The translations under genes and the position numbers were made by a program. A model generated the notes under the pieces. That model had not been told where the DNA came from. It saw only the letters and a program-made list of their open reading frames with translations, and searched no databases. Shown in pieces: positions 7,138 through 15,587 of a DNA stretch of 33,986 bases. Source of the DNA: an uncultured Capnocytophaga sp. (GTDB taxonomy: Bacteria > Bacteroidota > Bacteroidia > Flavobacteriales > Flavobacteriaceae); NCBI RefSeq assembly GCF_937936315.1, contig NZ_CALGWU010000030.1, positions 1-33,986 on the forward strand. Reading direction: 5' to 3'. Each line of letters starts with the position of its first letter. The first letter of the stretch is position 1.

Positions 7138-9243
7138 CTATTCGGTGAGCTTGTTTTTTTGCTGATAATACTCATATAAGGCTACTTGTGAGCGCAAGGC
7201 AGGAGCTGTATGGGGACGATAGGTGTTATCTTGAGCCTTGTTAATTATTCGCGTCTTTACATTATCTGTCCAACTTATTTCGAAAGTGTCTATCAACTCT
7301 TGCTGTATTTCTTTATCGTAAATAGGGCAACCTACTTCTACTCTGAATGAAATATTGCGTGTCATCCAATCGGCTGAGGAGATATATACTTTAGGAGTAC
7401 CTCCATTACCAAATATGAACAAACGGGGATGTTCTAAAAATTTATCGACTATACTTATCACCTCTATATTCTCACTCATTCCTTCAATACCTGGAACTAA
7501 ACAACAAATACCTCTTACAATCATTTGTATTTTTACTCCTGCACGACTAGCTTCGTACAGCTTGTCTATCATCTTGTAGCTGGTGATGTTATTCATCTTC
7601 AGCTTGATATACGCCTCTTTGCCCGCCTTAGCATTTTTGATTTCCTCATCTATCAGGTGTTTAAGTTGCTTTTTGGTATAGTGAGGAGAGACTATTAGAT
7701 ACTTGAATTTTTGCACATTATAGTTGGTGTCAAAGAAGTTGAACACTTTGTTTACCTCTTTGAGAATCTCTTGATTTGCAGTAAACAGTGTATAATCAGT
7801 ATAGATTTTAGCTGTACTTTCGTTGAAGTTACCTGTACTGATAAAACCATAACGTTTCAGTTCTTTACCTTCTTTGCGTTCAATTACGCATATTTTACTA
7901 TGCACTTTGAGTCCGCGTACGCCAAAAATGAGTTTTACACCTTCTGCTTTTAGTTGTTCAGCATATCGTATATTTGATTCCTCATCAAAGCGTGCTTGTA
8001 GTTCTATCTGTACAGTTACTTGTTTGCCGTTTTTCACCGCATTGATGAGTGAATTGACAACTTGTGAGTTTTTTGCCAAACGATAAATGGTTATTTTTAC
8101 CGACTTCACTTTGGGGTCAAGAGCAGCTTCTCTCAAAAACCATATAATGTTAGAAAAAGTATGGTAAGGAGTATATTGCAAATAGTCCTTTTCAGCAATT
8201 TTTTTCAATAAGCTCTCATCGGAAGTAAGTCCTTGTACAGGTAGAGGTTGTATGGGAGGATAGGTTAAATCCTTACGACCTAAGCTGGGAAAACTCATAA
8301 AATCACGTCGGTTGTGGTAACGTCCTCCAGGTATTACACTATCCGTTTTTACAATTCCCATTTTCTCGAATAAGAATTGCAAGGTATCCTTATCAATCAT
8401 TTTGTCGTATACAAAACGCACAGGTTCCCCTTTGCGCCGATCTTCTACACTAGTAGATATTTTTTCGATAAAACTTTTGCTCAAATCATCATCAATGTCC
8501 AATTCGGCATCACGGGTGATTTTTATCATATTAGCTGTAAGCGATTCGTAATTGAAGATGTTGAATATTTTATGTAAACAGAAACGAATTACATCATCCA
8601 GCATAATGATATAGTGTTTGTCACCTATCTGAGGTAGCTCTATAAAGCGGTCGAGGGTAGTAGGTAACTCAATCAGAGCATATTGTATTTTTTCTTTGTA
8701 AACACGTGATGAAAAGAACTTTTCTATACCTGATGCTTTTTCGTCCTCTTCCTTTAGTGTCATTTTAACTGCTAAATACGCTACATCATCTTTCAGTTGA
8801 GGAAACATTTCCAAATCGTTGAGGATAATAGTAAAGAGAGCTGGGCGTACTTTATTGTAGAAATATGTATTTACAAAAGATTCGTGCTCGGGTAACAAGG
8901 TCTTTTCATCTACTATAAAAATCTGTTCTTTCTCCAATTCTTTGGTGATAGAGGCAATGATTTTCAAACTTTGATCTTGCAGAAGTATTACCTCTTTAGT
9001 AATTTCTTCTAAAAGTTCTTTAGCGTGTACTCCCAATTCTTTGTCGGAGGTTTCATTCATTGCAACACGTTTCACTGTAGCGTAACGCACTTTGAAGAAC
9101 TCATCTAAGTTGTTAGAAAAAATACCCGCGAAGCGCAAGCGTTCCAATAGAGGCACGCGTTCATCGGCTGCCTCCTGAAGTACGCGTGCATTGAATTTGA
9201 GCCAACTCAATTCGCGGTTGATATATTGATTTTCTGTTTTCAT
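7138..9243 (-). CDS. ppk1: Polyphosphate kinase 1
   Basis: Reversibly polymerises the gamma phosphate of ATP into polyphosphate at the inner face of the membrane. The 701 residues fit PPK1. The N-terminal domain opens with YINRELSWLKFNARVLQEA; the middle has the YHNRRDFMSFPSLG region; the phospholipase-D-like C-terminal half carries KVHSKICVIERKEG, whose histidine corresponds to the autophosphorylated residue, STGNFNESTAKIYTDYTLFT, and the second conserved histidine in LEHPRLFIFGNGG, then SADWMTRN and RVEVGCPIYD. The gene starts 1 bp after the permease stop and abuts menD, so it is embedded in an operon. No exopolyphosphatase gene is seen nearby. Confidence 0.95.
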   Translation of the reverse strand: MKTENQYINRELSWLKFNARVLQEAADERVPLLERLRFAGIFSNNLDEFFKVRYATVKRVAMNETSDKELGVHAKELLEEITKEVILLQDQSLKIIASITKELEKEQIFIVDEKTLLPEHESFVNTYFYNKVRPALFTIILNDLEMFPQLKDDVAYLAVKMTLKEEDEKASGIEKFFSSRVYKEKIQYALIELPTTLDRFIELPQIGDKHYIIMLDDVIRFCLHKIFNIFNYESLTANMIKITRDAELDIDDDLSKSFIEKISTSVEDRRKGEPVRFVYDKMIDKDTLQFLFEKMGIVKTDSVIPGGRYHNRRDFMSFPSLGRKDLTYPPIQPLPVQGLTSDESLLKKIAEKDYLQYTPYHTFSNIIWFLREAALDPKVKSVKITIYRLAKNSQVVNSLINAVKNGKQVTVQIELQARFDEESNIRYAEQLKAEGVKLIFGVRGLKVHSKICVIERKEGKELKRYGFISTGNFNESTAKIYTDYTLFTANQEILKEVNKVFNFFDTNYNVQKFKYLIVSPHYTKKQLKHLIDEEIKNAKAGKEAYIKLKMNNITSYKMIDKLYEASRAGVKIQMIVRGICCLVPGIEGMSENIEVISIVDKFLEHPRLFIFGNGGTPKVYISSADWMTRNISFRVEVGCPIYDKEIQQELIDTFEISWTDNVKTRIINKAQDNTYRPHTAPALRSQVALYEYYQQKNKLTE

Positions 9244-9244
9244 T

Positions 9245-10519
9245 TTATTTCATTTTAAGCCATTTCCACAGTTCTTTATAAGTAGGTTTTTTACCATACA
9301 TCAAGATACCAATGCGGTATATTTTGGCTGCCAATTTGATGATTCCGAAGAAAGAAAGATACAGAATAACAAGAGAGATTGCTACTTCCCACCAAGCTAC
9401 CCCAAACGGTATGCGCATTAACATTACTATGGGTGAAGTGAAGGGAATGTACGAAAATACTACTGAAATGGTGCCGTGGGGCTCTTCGATTACAGAGAAC
9501 ATTCCTACATAGAAGCCTAATATTAAAGGGATTAATATAGGCATCATAAACTGCTGAGTATCGGTTTCGTTATCAACCATTGCGCCAATCATTGCATAAA
9601 GTGAACTATATAGCAAGTAGCCTCCTATGAAAAACAAGAGGAAGACTACGAAGGTTTCGGCAAAAGGGAAATGATATAAAGAATTTACTATATTGTTGAT
9701 GTCCGATAAGTTACCTGCTCCTTGTACTGCTTGTGTAGAAGTATTTACATCAAAAAAAGAAGGAGCTAATGCTAACAATATCCCTCCTATAGCAACCCAT
9801 ATTACAAATTGAGTGATGCCCGCTAATGAAGTACCTAAAATCTTTCCTAACATCAATTCAAAAGGTTTGACAGATGAAATGATAATTTCTATAATTCGAT
9901 TGGTTTTTTCCTCTATTACGCTGCGCATAATCATATTGCCATAGATGATGATAAACATAAAAATTAGATAACCAGCGATTCCTCCAATACTTATTTTCAT
10001 CACGCTATCAAACTCAGAGCTCTTTTCCCCCGTGAAATTCTGTAACTCAATATCAATATGAGCTTTAGCTGCATCTATTTCCTTTTTATTGATTCCTTTT
10101 TGAGTGAGATTATGTTGGAAAAGAGTGCGCTCCATTGCAGCTGTCATCTCATTAGTAAGTGATAAGGAGGGTGATTCCTCACTATAGAAAGCAATATTTT
10201 GGTCACCTTTAGCGGGAATGTATAACAATCCATATTGACCTTTTTCTAATACATTAGCTTTGGCATCTTTGAGTGAAATATTATTGAGGTATTGAAACTG
10301 AGTTGTCTCGGTATTCTCAAAAGTATTGGCATAGAGTCCGCTTTCATCTACAATCACAATATCCTTAGCCTTGCTCTTTCGGTTCATATCACTTAAAAAG
10401 CCAATGATAAAAGCAAACAAAACGAATATAAGTGGACTTACGAACGTCATTATTACAAATGACCTATTACGTATTTTATTTAAGTATTCTCTTTGAATAA
10501 TAATTCCTAAATGTTTCAT
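9245..10519 (-). CDS. ABC transporter permease, NatB-like (ABC-2 type)
   Basis: 424-residue membrane subunit of an ABC-2 type exporter, partner of the upstream ATPase. It has a cytoplasmic N-terminus (HLGIIIQREYLNKIRNRSF), a first membrane helix at about 22-42, a long extracytoplasmic segment of about 130 residues (to about 170), then a cluster of helices with the conserved SVIEEKTNRIIEIIISSVKPFELMLGKILG motif between the first two, typical of NatB/YhaP proteins. The family is associated with sodium or drug export, but the substrate is not readable here. It ends 1 bp before ppk1. Confidence 0.88.
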   Translation of the reverse strand: MKHLGIIIQREYLNKIRNRSFVIMTFVSPLIFVLFAFIIGFLSDMNRKSKAKDIVIVDESGLYANTFENTETTQFQYLNNISLKDAKANVLEKGQYGLLYIPAKGDQNIAFYSEESPSLSLTNEMTAAMERTLFQHNLTQKGINKKEIDAAKAHIDIELQNFTGEKSSEFDSVMKISIGGIAGYLIFMFIIIYGNMIMRSVIEEKTNRIIEIIISSVKPFELMLGKILGTSLAGITQFVIWVAIGGILLALAPSFFDVNTSTQAVQGAGNLSDINNIVNSLYHFPFAETFVVFLLFFIGGYLLYSSLYAMIGAMVDNETDTQQFMMPILIPLILGFYVGMFSVIEEPHGTISVVFSYIPFTSPIVMLMRIPFGVAWWEVAISLVILYLSFFGIIKLAAKIYRIGILMYGKKPTYKELWKWLKMK

Positions 10520-10542
10520 AATATGAGCCTCACGGGCAGTTT

Positions 10543-11472
10543 TTAGTTTGACAATTTATTAATGGTTGAGATAAAAATCTCATCAACGGTAGGGATAGCC
10601 TCTACAAAATGAGTTACCTCGGCACGAGTTGTAAGGTATTGCAACAAATCGTTAGCGGTTTGTCCTTCTTTTTGCTTGATATGCAGTTTTAATTCGTCGT
10701 ACAATGTTTTGAAATGCGCTTCACTTAGTTCAAAATGCATTTTCAGTTCGTTTAAGAGAGCAGGTTTCTGGTCTTCAGGCAATTTTAAACCTACTTCGTA
10801 AGAATTGTTTTTATAAGCACGTTTGATATCAATAAGTTTACCATCTAATATTTTACGTGATTTATTGATGAGTGCAATATGATCACACAATTCCTCTACC
10901 GATTCCATTCGGTGAGTAGAGAAGATAATGGTAGCACCTTGGTCACGCAAGTAGAGAATTTCGTCCTTGATAATATTGGCATTGATGGGGTCGAACCCGC
11001 TAAAAGGCTCATCAAATATCAATAGTTTGGGGTTGTGGAGTACAGTTACTAAAAACTGTATTTTTTGAGCCATCCCTTTGGAGAGTTCTTGTACTTTTTT
11101 GTTCCACCAGTCGCCAATATCGAGGCGGTTGAACCAAAATTTAAGTCGTTCCTTAGCTTCAGCTTTGCTCAATCCTTTGAGTTGTGCTAAATACAAGGCT
11201 TGTTCGCCCACTTTCATCGATTTATACAAACCGCGTTCTTCGGGCAAATAGCCTATTTGAGCTGTATGCTTGGGTTGCAAAGGTTCACCGTCAAAAAAAA
11301 CTTGTCCTGCATCGGGCAGTACAATTTGGTTGATGATACGTATAAGAGAAGTTTTTCCTGCCCCATTTGGCCCGAGCAATCCAAAGATGCTGCCTTTAGG
11401 GATGTGTAGCGATACATCGTTGAGTGCGGTGTAGTTGCTGTATTGTTTACTGATATTTTCTATTCTAAGCAT
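10543..11472 (-). CDS. ABC transporter ATP-binding protein, NatA-like
   Basis: 309-residue ATPase that powers the adjacent NatB-like permease. It has a Walker A at 34-41 (GPNGAGKT), a Q-loop region with GYLPEERGLYKSM (about 74-86), the signature LSKGMAQKIQ (130-139), a Walker B with LLIFDEPFSGFDP (150-162), and an H-loop FSTHRME. A C-terminal extension of about 90 residues follows the nucleotide-binding domain, as is common in this subfamily. It heads the operon and is preceded by a good promoter at 11522-11552; the permease begins 23 bp after its stop. Confidence 0.93.
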   Translation of the reverse strand: MLRIENISKQYSNYTALNDVSLHIPKGSIFGLLGPNGAGKTSLIRIINQIVLPDAGQVFFDGEPLQPKHTAQIGYLPEERGLYKSMKVGEQALYLAQLKGLSKAEAKERLKFWFNRLDIGDWWNKKVQELSKGMAQKIQFLVTVLHNPKLLIFDEPFSGFDPINANIIKDEILYLRDQGATIIFSTHRMESVEELCDHIALINKSRKILDGKLIDIKRAYKNNSYEVGLKLPEDQKPALLNELKMHFELSEAHFKTLYDELKLHIKQKEGQTANDLLQYLTTRAEVTHFVEAIPTVDEIFISTINKLSN

Positions 11473-11521
11473 TTTGATAAACGGTTCGTGATAAAATGAT
11501 TAATGATTAGTTTTCAGAGGG

Positions 11522-11552
11522 CAAAGATAAAATAATTCAAAAAGAAAAGCAA
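11522..11552 (-). promoter_or_regulatory. Promoter of the ABC-ppk1-menD-DUF2853 operon
   Basis: Minus strand: TTG at 11552-11550, a 20-bp spacer, then TATCTTTG at 11529-11522, an exact match to the Bacteroidetes consensus. It lies 50 bp upstream of the ATPase start and downstream of the rpsA terminator. Confidence 0.8.
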
Positions 11553-11563
11553 GTATATAGAAT

Positions 11564-11596
11564 AAAAAAAGTCGTTACTTCCCAGCAACGACTTTT
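11564..11596 (-). terminator. Intrinsic terminator after rpsA
   Basis: Minus strand: AAAAGTCGTT and AACGACTTTT form a stem over a 10-nt loop, followed by more T. It lies about 40 bp beyond the rpsA stop codon. Confidence 0.88.
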
Positions 11597-11637
11597 CCTC
11601 ATTAAAACAAAAAATTATGAAAAAAACTAAATTACTT

Positions 11638-13392
11638 CTATTTTTCCATCTTGTCTTTCAACTCTTGTAATACTTCAAGGTCTCCAAGGGTTGATTTTTC
11701 AACAGTAGATGAATTGGTGCTTACAGCAGCTTCTTTAGCTATTTTTTCTTCTTCTTCTTTGAAGATAGCGGTGTGAGAAGCTACTACACGTTTAAATTCT
11801 TTGTTGAACTCAATTACTTTGAACTCAGCAGTATCTCCCTTGCCTAATTTTTTTCCGTCTTCTTTTTCTAAGTGACGTGAAGGAACAAAGGCTAAAATAT
11901 CGTCGTTGAAAGGAACGGTAGCACCTTTATCTACCATTTTAGAAATGGTACCAGTGTGTACAGTACCTACGGCAAATTCAGCTTCGTATTTGTCCCAAGG
12001 GTTAGGAGTGGTTTGTTTGTGACCTAATGACAACTTGTGTCCTTCAGCATCCAATTCGAGTACTACTACTTCAATTTTATCACCAGAGTTTACAAATTCT
12101 GATGGGTGTTTGATTTTCTTAGTCCAAGAAAGGTCGGTGATGTGGATAAGACCATCAATACCTTCTTCGAGTTCTACGAATACACCAAAGTTAGTGAAGT
12201 TACGAACAGTACCTGTGTGTTTAGAACCTACTGGATATTTTTCAGTGATGTTGATCCAAGGGTCTGGGGTAAGTTGTTTGATACCCAAAGACATTTTGCG
12301 CTCGTTGCGGTCGAGAGTTAAGATAACAGCCTCTACTTCGTCACCGAGTTTTACGAAATCTTGAGCAGAACGCAAGTGAGTACTCCAAGACATTTCAGAA
12401 ACGTGGATAAGACCTTCAACGCCATCAGCGATTTCTACAAAAGCACCATAATCGGCAATAACAACAACTTTACCTTTTACTTTATCACCCACTTTAAGAT
12501 CGTCGGCTAAAGCATCCCAAGGATGTTTGCTAAGCTGTTTCAAGCCTAATTGGATACGAGATTTGTTGTCGTCGAAATCGAGGATAACTACGTTCAATTT
12601 TTGATCTACAGAAACCACTTCGCTTGGGTGGTTGATACGAGCCCAAGAAAGGTCGGTGATGTGAATCAATCCATCTACGCCACCAAGGTCTACAAATACG
12701 CCATAAGAAGTGATGTTTTTCACAACACCTTCGAGTACTTGACCTTTTTCGAGTTGGCTGATGATTTCTTTCTTTTGTTCTTCGATATCTGCTTCGATGA
12801 GCGCTTTGTGAGAAACCACTACGTTTTTGAACTCGTGATTTACTTTCACAATCTTGAATTCCATTGTTTTGTTTACGAATTGCTCGTAATCGCGAATAGG
12901 TTTCACATCGATTTGTGAACCAGGGAGGAATGCTTCGATGCCAAATACATCTACAATCATACCGCCTTTGGTACGGCTTTTTACAAAACCATTTACGATT
13001 TCGCCGTTTTCGTGTGCTAAATTGATTCTATCCCAAGCCTTAAGTGTACGTGCTTTGCGGTGAGAAAGTACTAACTGACCGTTTTTGTCCTCGCGGATAT
13101 CAATAAGTACTTCTACTTTGTCACCTACTTTGAGGTTAGGGTTGTAGCGGAACTCGTTGAGAGAGATAACGCCTTCAGATTTAGCATTGATGTCGATAAT
13201 TGCCTCTCTGTCAGTAATACGAGTTACAACACCTTCTACTACTTCATTGTCTTGAGTGTCAACGAAATTGTTTTTAACCAATTCTTCGAAGTTTTTTAAT
13301 TGGTCTTCTTGTACGCTGTCAATACCTTCTTGGTATTTTTCCCAGTTGAAGTTTTGTAAAAATTCTTCTGGATTTTGAGTGTTTTCAGCCAT
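11638..13392 (-). CDS. rpsA: 30S ribosomal protein S1
   Basis: RNA-binding ribosomal protein that recruits mRNA to the 30S subunit. At 584 residues it has six S1 (OB-fold) repeats, at roughly 48-113, 130-195, 215-283, 302-370, 387-457 and 474-543. The central repeats are near-identical in signature (SYGVFVDLGGVDGLIHITDLSW, DYGAFVEIADGVEGLIHVSEMSW, NFGVFVELEEGIDGLIHITDLSW). An acidic tail rich in glutamate and lysine follows. S1 is expected to matter especially in Bacteroidetes, where Shine-Dalgarno sites are scarce. The gene is monocistronic, with its own promoter at 13513-13544, an unusual structured leader and a terminator. Confidence 0.97.
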   Translation of the reverse strand: MAENTQNPEEFLQNFNWEKYQEGIDSVQEDQLKNFEELVKNNFVDTQDNEVVEGVVTRITDREAIIDINAKSEGVISLNEFRYNPNLKVGDKVEVLIDIREDKNGQLVLSHRKARTLKAWDRINLAHENGEIVNGFVKSRTKGGMIVDVFGIEAFLPGSQIDVKPIRDYEQFVNKTMEFKIVKVNHEFKNVVVSHKALIEADIEEQKKEIISQLEKGQVLEGVVKNITSYGVFVDLGGVDGLIHITDLSWARINHPSEVVSVDQKLNVVILDFDDNKSRIQLGLKQLSKHPWDALADDLKVGDKVKGKVVVIADYGAFVEIADGVEGLIHVSEMSWSTHLRSAQDFVKLGDEVEAVILTLDRNERKMSLGIKQLTPDPWINITEKYPVGSKHTGTVRNFTNFGVFVELEEGIDGLIHITDLSWTKKIKHPSEFVNSGDKIEVVVLELDAEGHKLSLGHKQTTPNPWDKYEAEFAVGTVHTGTISKMVDKGATVPFNDDILAFVPSRHLEKEDGKKLGKGDTAEFKVIEFNKEFKRVVASHTAIFKEEEEKIAKEAAVSTNSSTVEKSTLGDLEVLQELKDKMEK

Positions 13393-13429
13393 TTGCTGAT
13401 AATAAAATTTGTATTTCCTAATAGCGATT

Positions 13430-13503
13430 TAGAGTATTATATAGGGGATTGCTATAGGAAAGAGTTAAACTTAATTGATAAAATAAATACTCTATCTCCC
13501 CTA
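13430..13503 (-). promoter_or_regulatory. Pseudoknot-capable leader of rpsA
   Basis: The 5' end of the predicted transcript, on the minus strand, contains in order TAGGGGA (13503-13497), TAGAGTATT (13494-13486), TCCCCTA (13448-13442) and AATACTCTA (13438-13430). Elements 1 and 3 pair perfectly (7 bp), as do 2 and 4 (9 bp). The interleaved order gives a pseudoknot or two mutually exclusive helices. A further ATAGC/GCTAT pair (13455-13451 and 13425-13421) could enclose elements 3 and 4 in a competing hairpin. It begins just after the expected start site and ends about 38 nt before the rpsA ATG, which suggests translational autoregulation; the role is inferred. Confidence 0.5.
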
Positions 13504-13512
13504 AAATCGTGG

Positions 13513-13544
13513 CAAATGTAGTGATAATCCTCTAAATAGCCAAA
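13513..13544 (-). promoter_or_regulatory. Promoter of rpsA
   Basis: Minus strand: TTTG (13544-13541), a 20-bp spacer, TACATTTG (13520-13513). Transcription should begin near 13506, leaving a leader of about 110 nt before the rpsA ATG. Confidence 0.75.
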
Positions 13545-13601
13545 AGTTTTTGTGAAAATATTTCTGTGTATATTTCCATATCGCTGATAATCAGTGTGTT
13601 T

Positions 13602-14441
13602 TTATTTTATAAGGTATGCGTATTTTTTCCAGCTTTCGTTATTACGATATAAACTTATATCACTTGTAGTTACATAGATAGCTTGTAATTTTTCATCATT
13701 GTAGGAAAAATCGCCTTCTAATCGTGGGGGTATTTCACTTTCAATACTTATAGACTCAATACAATTTTTACCAAAAAGAAATTCACCTATAAAACTCACA
13801 CGACTTGGGAAGCTAACGTGGCGCAATTGTTCACAATCTTCAAAGGCGGCTTTTTGTATGGTAGTGAGTTGTCCATTGAAGTTTATTTTGCTGAGTTTGT
13901 TGCAATTGTAGAAAGCATCTCTGCCTATGGTTGTAACATTTCTCAAAATGGGGTCGGCTTGCATATCTATAGCAGTAACTTGAGTGTCAAACCATTTTAG
14001 TAAAGTTTTACCATCCTCACTGAGGAGATATTGTTGGGTAATTTTCTTCTCGGTATGAACAGATGGAGTTGCTTGTATAGGAGAAAATATAATGGGTGGA
14101 GGGGTAGTTGTAGAAGGATTGTTGAAAAATGTGTTATTTACACGTTTTTTAGGATCTTCACCATACACATTTTCCCCTACATTCCCTTCTTTAAATAATA
14201 AAAGAAAAGGGTTATATAAAGGGATCAAAGATAGCCACCCACTTTCACCTATATCGTGGCTACGCTTTGCTGATTGTGCAAAATAGAAGATGAAAATAGG
14301 AATAAAAAAGATTAGTGAAAATGAACGATTAAAATTGAACACTTCATCTAAAAAATTGAAAATTATATAGAAAATAATAAAGGATAGTCCAAATTCAGTA
14401 CGTCTGATACGTCCATCGAAAGAAAAAGGTTTTTTAAACAT
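13602..14441 (-). CDS. DUF805 membrane domain fused to a BspA-type leucine-rich-repeat domain
   Basis: 279-residue two-part protein. Residues 1 to about 100 are DUF805: FSFDGRIRRTEFGLSF at the start, helices at about 17-35 and 40-58, the hallmark AKRSHDIGESGW, and a third hydrophobic segment (LIPLYNPFLLLF). After a proline/threonine linker (about 105-135), residues about 136-279 are a BspA-like (LRR_5) repeat domain with NVTTIGRDAFYNCNKLSKINF, LTTIQKAAFEDCEQLRHVSF and VSFIGEFLFGKN repeats. There is no signal peptide, so the side of the membrane on which the LRR sits is not obvious. It lies alone between rpsA and the DUF4136 gene. The function is unknown; the domain calls are firm, and the pairing is unusual to me. 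Confidence 0.8.
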   Translation of the reverse strand: MFKKPFSFDGRIRRTEFGLSFIIFYIIFNFLDEVFNFNRSFSLIFFIPIFIFYFAQSAKRSHDIGESGWLSLIPLYNPFLLLFKEGNVGENVYGEDPKKRVNNTFFNNPSTTTPPPIIFSPIQATPSVHTEKKITQQYLLSEDGKTLLKWFDTQVTAIDMQADPILRNVTTIGRDAFYNCNKLSKINFNGQLTTIQKAAFEDCEQLRHVSFPSRVSFIGEFLFGKNCIESISIESEIPPRLEGDFSYNDEKLQAIYVTTSDISLYRNNESWKKYAYLIK

Positions 14442-14474
14442 AGGTTATAAATTACGAATTACTATATGAAAAAT

Positions 14475-14511
14475 AAAAACTTTGTCGGGGTCATTAGACT
14501 CTGACAAAGTT
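14475..14511 (-). terminator. Intrinsic terminator after the DUF4136 gene
   Basis: Minus strand: AACTTTGTC pairs with GACAAAGTT (9 bp) over a 16-nt loop, followed by TTTTTA. It lies just 3' of the stop at 14520. Confidence 0.82.
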
Positions 14512-14519
14512 AGTGATTG

Positions 14520-15059
14520 TTATTTTTTATCTGCTGAAGGCGGATATTTCTCCAATATCTTACTTACAAAATTTTTGATAGCTTTTTCCTTCTTATCCAT
14601 CGATTGTGGCAAATACCCCGTGCCTTTTCCTTGCCATACCAATTCACGCTTCTTCGCATCAATAATCTCAATGTAAAGAGTACCTTCTGTATTTCGACTT
14701 ACATTATAAGTGGCTCCTCCCCAAAAAGGACCCCAACCCATTCCCCAGCCCCAGTAATACGGACTATTGTCATACACATCTACATTCTCCCGATCTCGAG
14801 TGAATATGTTTACTAAAAAATCAGGGTTCTCAGAAAGTGTTAGCCCTTTAGCAGTGAGATTTTGCTCTATAGCTCGCAAAATACGTTTCTTATCCAAGTC
14901 AGATATTTGTACTTTATCAATACCTTCCTTAAAAAAAGCAAAAGATTTCATCGTTGAAAAATCGGCTTGACGATCATAATCAGTAGCTACATAAATGCTT
15001 GCACAAGAACTAAGCCCCAAAGCTACTGCTAACATTAGTAGAATAGTTATCTTTTTCAT
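14520..15059 (-). CDS. DUF4136 family lipoprotein
   Basis: 179-residue predicted lipoprotein. The signal sequence MKKITILLMLAVALGLSSC ends in a lipobox with Cys19. The mature part has the DUF4136 pattern: an early YDRQADFSTMKSFAFF, then DKKRILRAIEQNLTAKGL and NPDFLVNIFTRD, a Gly/Trp/Tyr-rich stretch (YYWGWGMGWGPFWGG), GTLYIEIIDAKKRELVWQGKGTG, and a C-terminal KAIKNFVSKILEKYPP. The family is common in Bacteroidetes envelopes with no assigned role. It is monocistronic: terminators lie on both sides, one belonging to the metal cassette upstream. Confidence 0.88.
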   Translation of the reverse strand: MKKITILLMLAVALGLSSCASIYVATDYDRQADFSTMKSFAFFKEGIDKVQISDLDKKRILRAIEQNLTAKGLTLSENPDFLVNIFTRDRENVDVYDNSPYYWGWGMGWGPFWGGATYNVSRNTEGTLYIEIIDAKKRELVWQGKGTGYLPQSMDKKEKAIKNFVSKILEKYPPSADKK

Positions 15060-15119
15060 TTTGTTGTGATTTAGTATTTCTTTCTTAACAGCAAAATCTA
15101 TACCGAAATGAGGCTATCT

Positions 15120-15170
15120 AAAAAAGTGATGTTGTAGGAGTGATTTATAAATCCCCTCTACAACATCACT
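15120..15170 (-). terminator. Intrinsic terminator of the HYC_CC_PP/TonB/HMA operon
   Basis: A perfect 13-bp stem (AGTGATGTTGTAG with CTACAACATCACT, 15125-15137 and 15158-15170) has an inner GATTTATAAATC palindrome that extends it. On the minus strand it is followed by a T run (15124-15120). It lies 65 bp after the HMA gene stop. Confidence 0.88.
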
Positions 15171-15235
15171 AAAAATGTCTGATTATCAGTATACCGCAAT
15201 CATACTTTCAAAAAATTTTTTAGACTCCCTATATT

Positions 15236-15586
15236 TTAAGGTAATCTTTCGTATAAACAGCAGTGGTGTAAGTTTTTGTACACTTCATCGTCAGCACGTT
15301 CTTTACCAGCGTCGTGTCCTACTTTGGCAATAGCTTTCTGCACATCGCTTTCACTGCATTTGCGCTCGTCAAAAATAAGGGTCATATTGCCACTCTTGAT
15401 ATTCCAATTAGCGCTCTTTACGCCCTTTACGCTATAAGCCGCTTTTTCTATACGCGCCTTACATTGTTCACAGTTGCCTCCTACAGGAAACTCTACTTTT
15501 TTACTTTTGTTAGGTGCTTGTTGTGCACTTGCGATAGTGAGTCCAAAAAAACTCAAAGCTATCCATAATAAAATACGTGTTTTCAT
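15236..15586 (-). CDS. Periplasmic heavy-metal-associated (HMA) domain protein
   Basis: 116-residue exported metal-binding protein. It has a signal peptide (MKTRILLWIALSFFGLTIASAQ) and then an HMA fold (about 29-95) with the metal site GGNCEQC (Cys39, Cys42) in the usual beta-alpha-beta order (VEFPVGGNCEQCKARIEKAAYSVKGVKSANWNIKSG). After the domain comes a second Cys/His cluster, LHHCCLYERLP, at the very C-terminus (His107, His108, Cys109, Cys110). Many HMA proteins of this type are cytoplasmic; the signal peptide puts this one in the periplasm. It follows the TonB receptor by 1 bp and probably takes metal, likely copper, at or near the receptor. The metal identity is inferred. Confidence 0.88.
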   Translation of the reverse strand: MKTRILLWIALSFFGLTIASAQQAPNKSKKVEFPVGGNCEQCKARIEKAAYSVKGVKSANWNIKSGNMTLIFDERKCSESDVQKAIAKVGHDAGKERADDEVYKNLHHCCLYERLP

Positions 15587-15587
15587 T

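Noticed and set aside
11617..11670. Short plus-strand frame beginning MKKTKLLLFF that looks like a signal peptide
   Set aside because: Only 17 codons, mostly antisense to the 3' end of rpsA, with no promoter.
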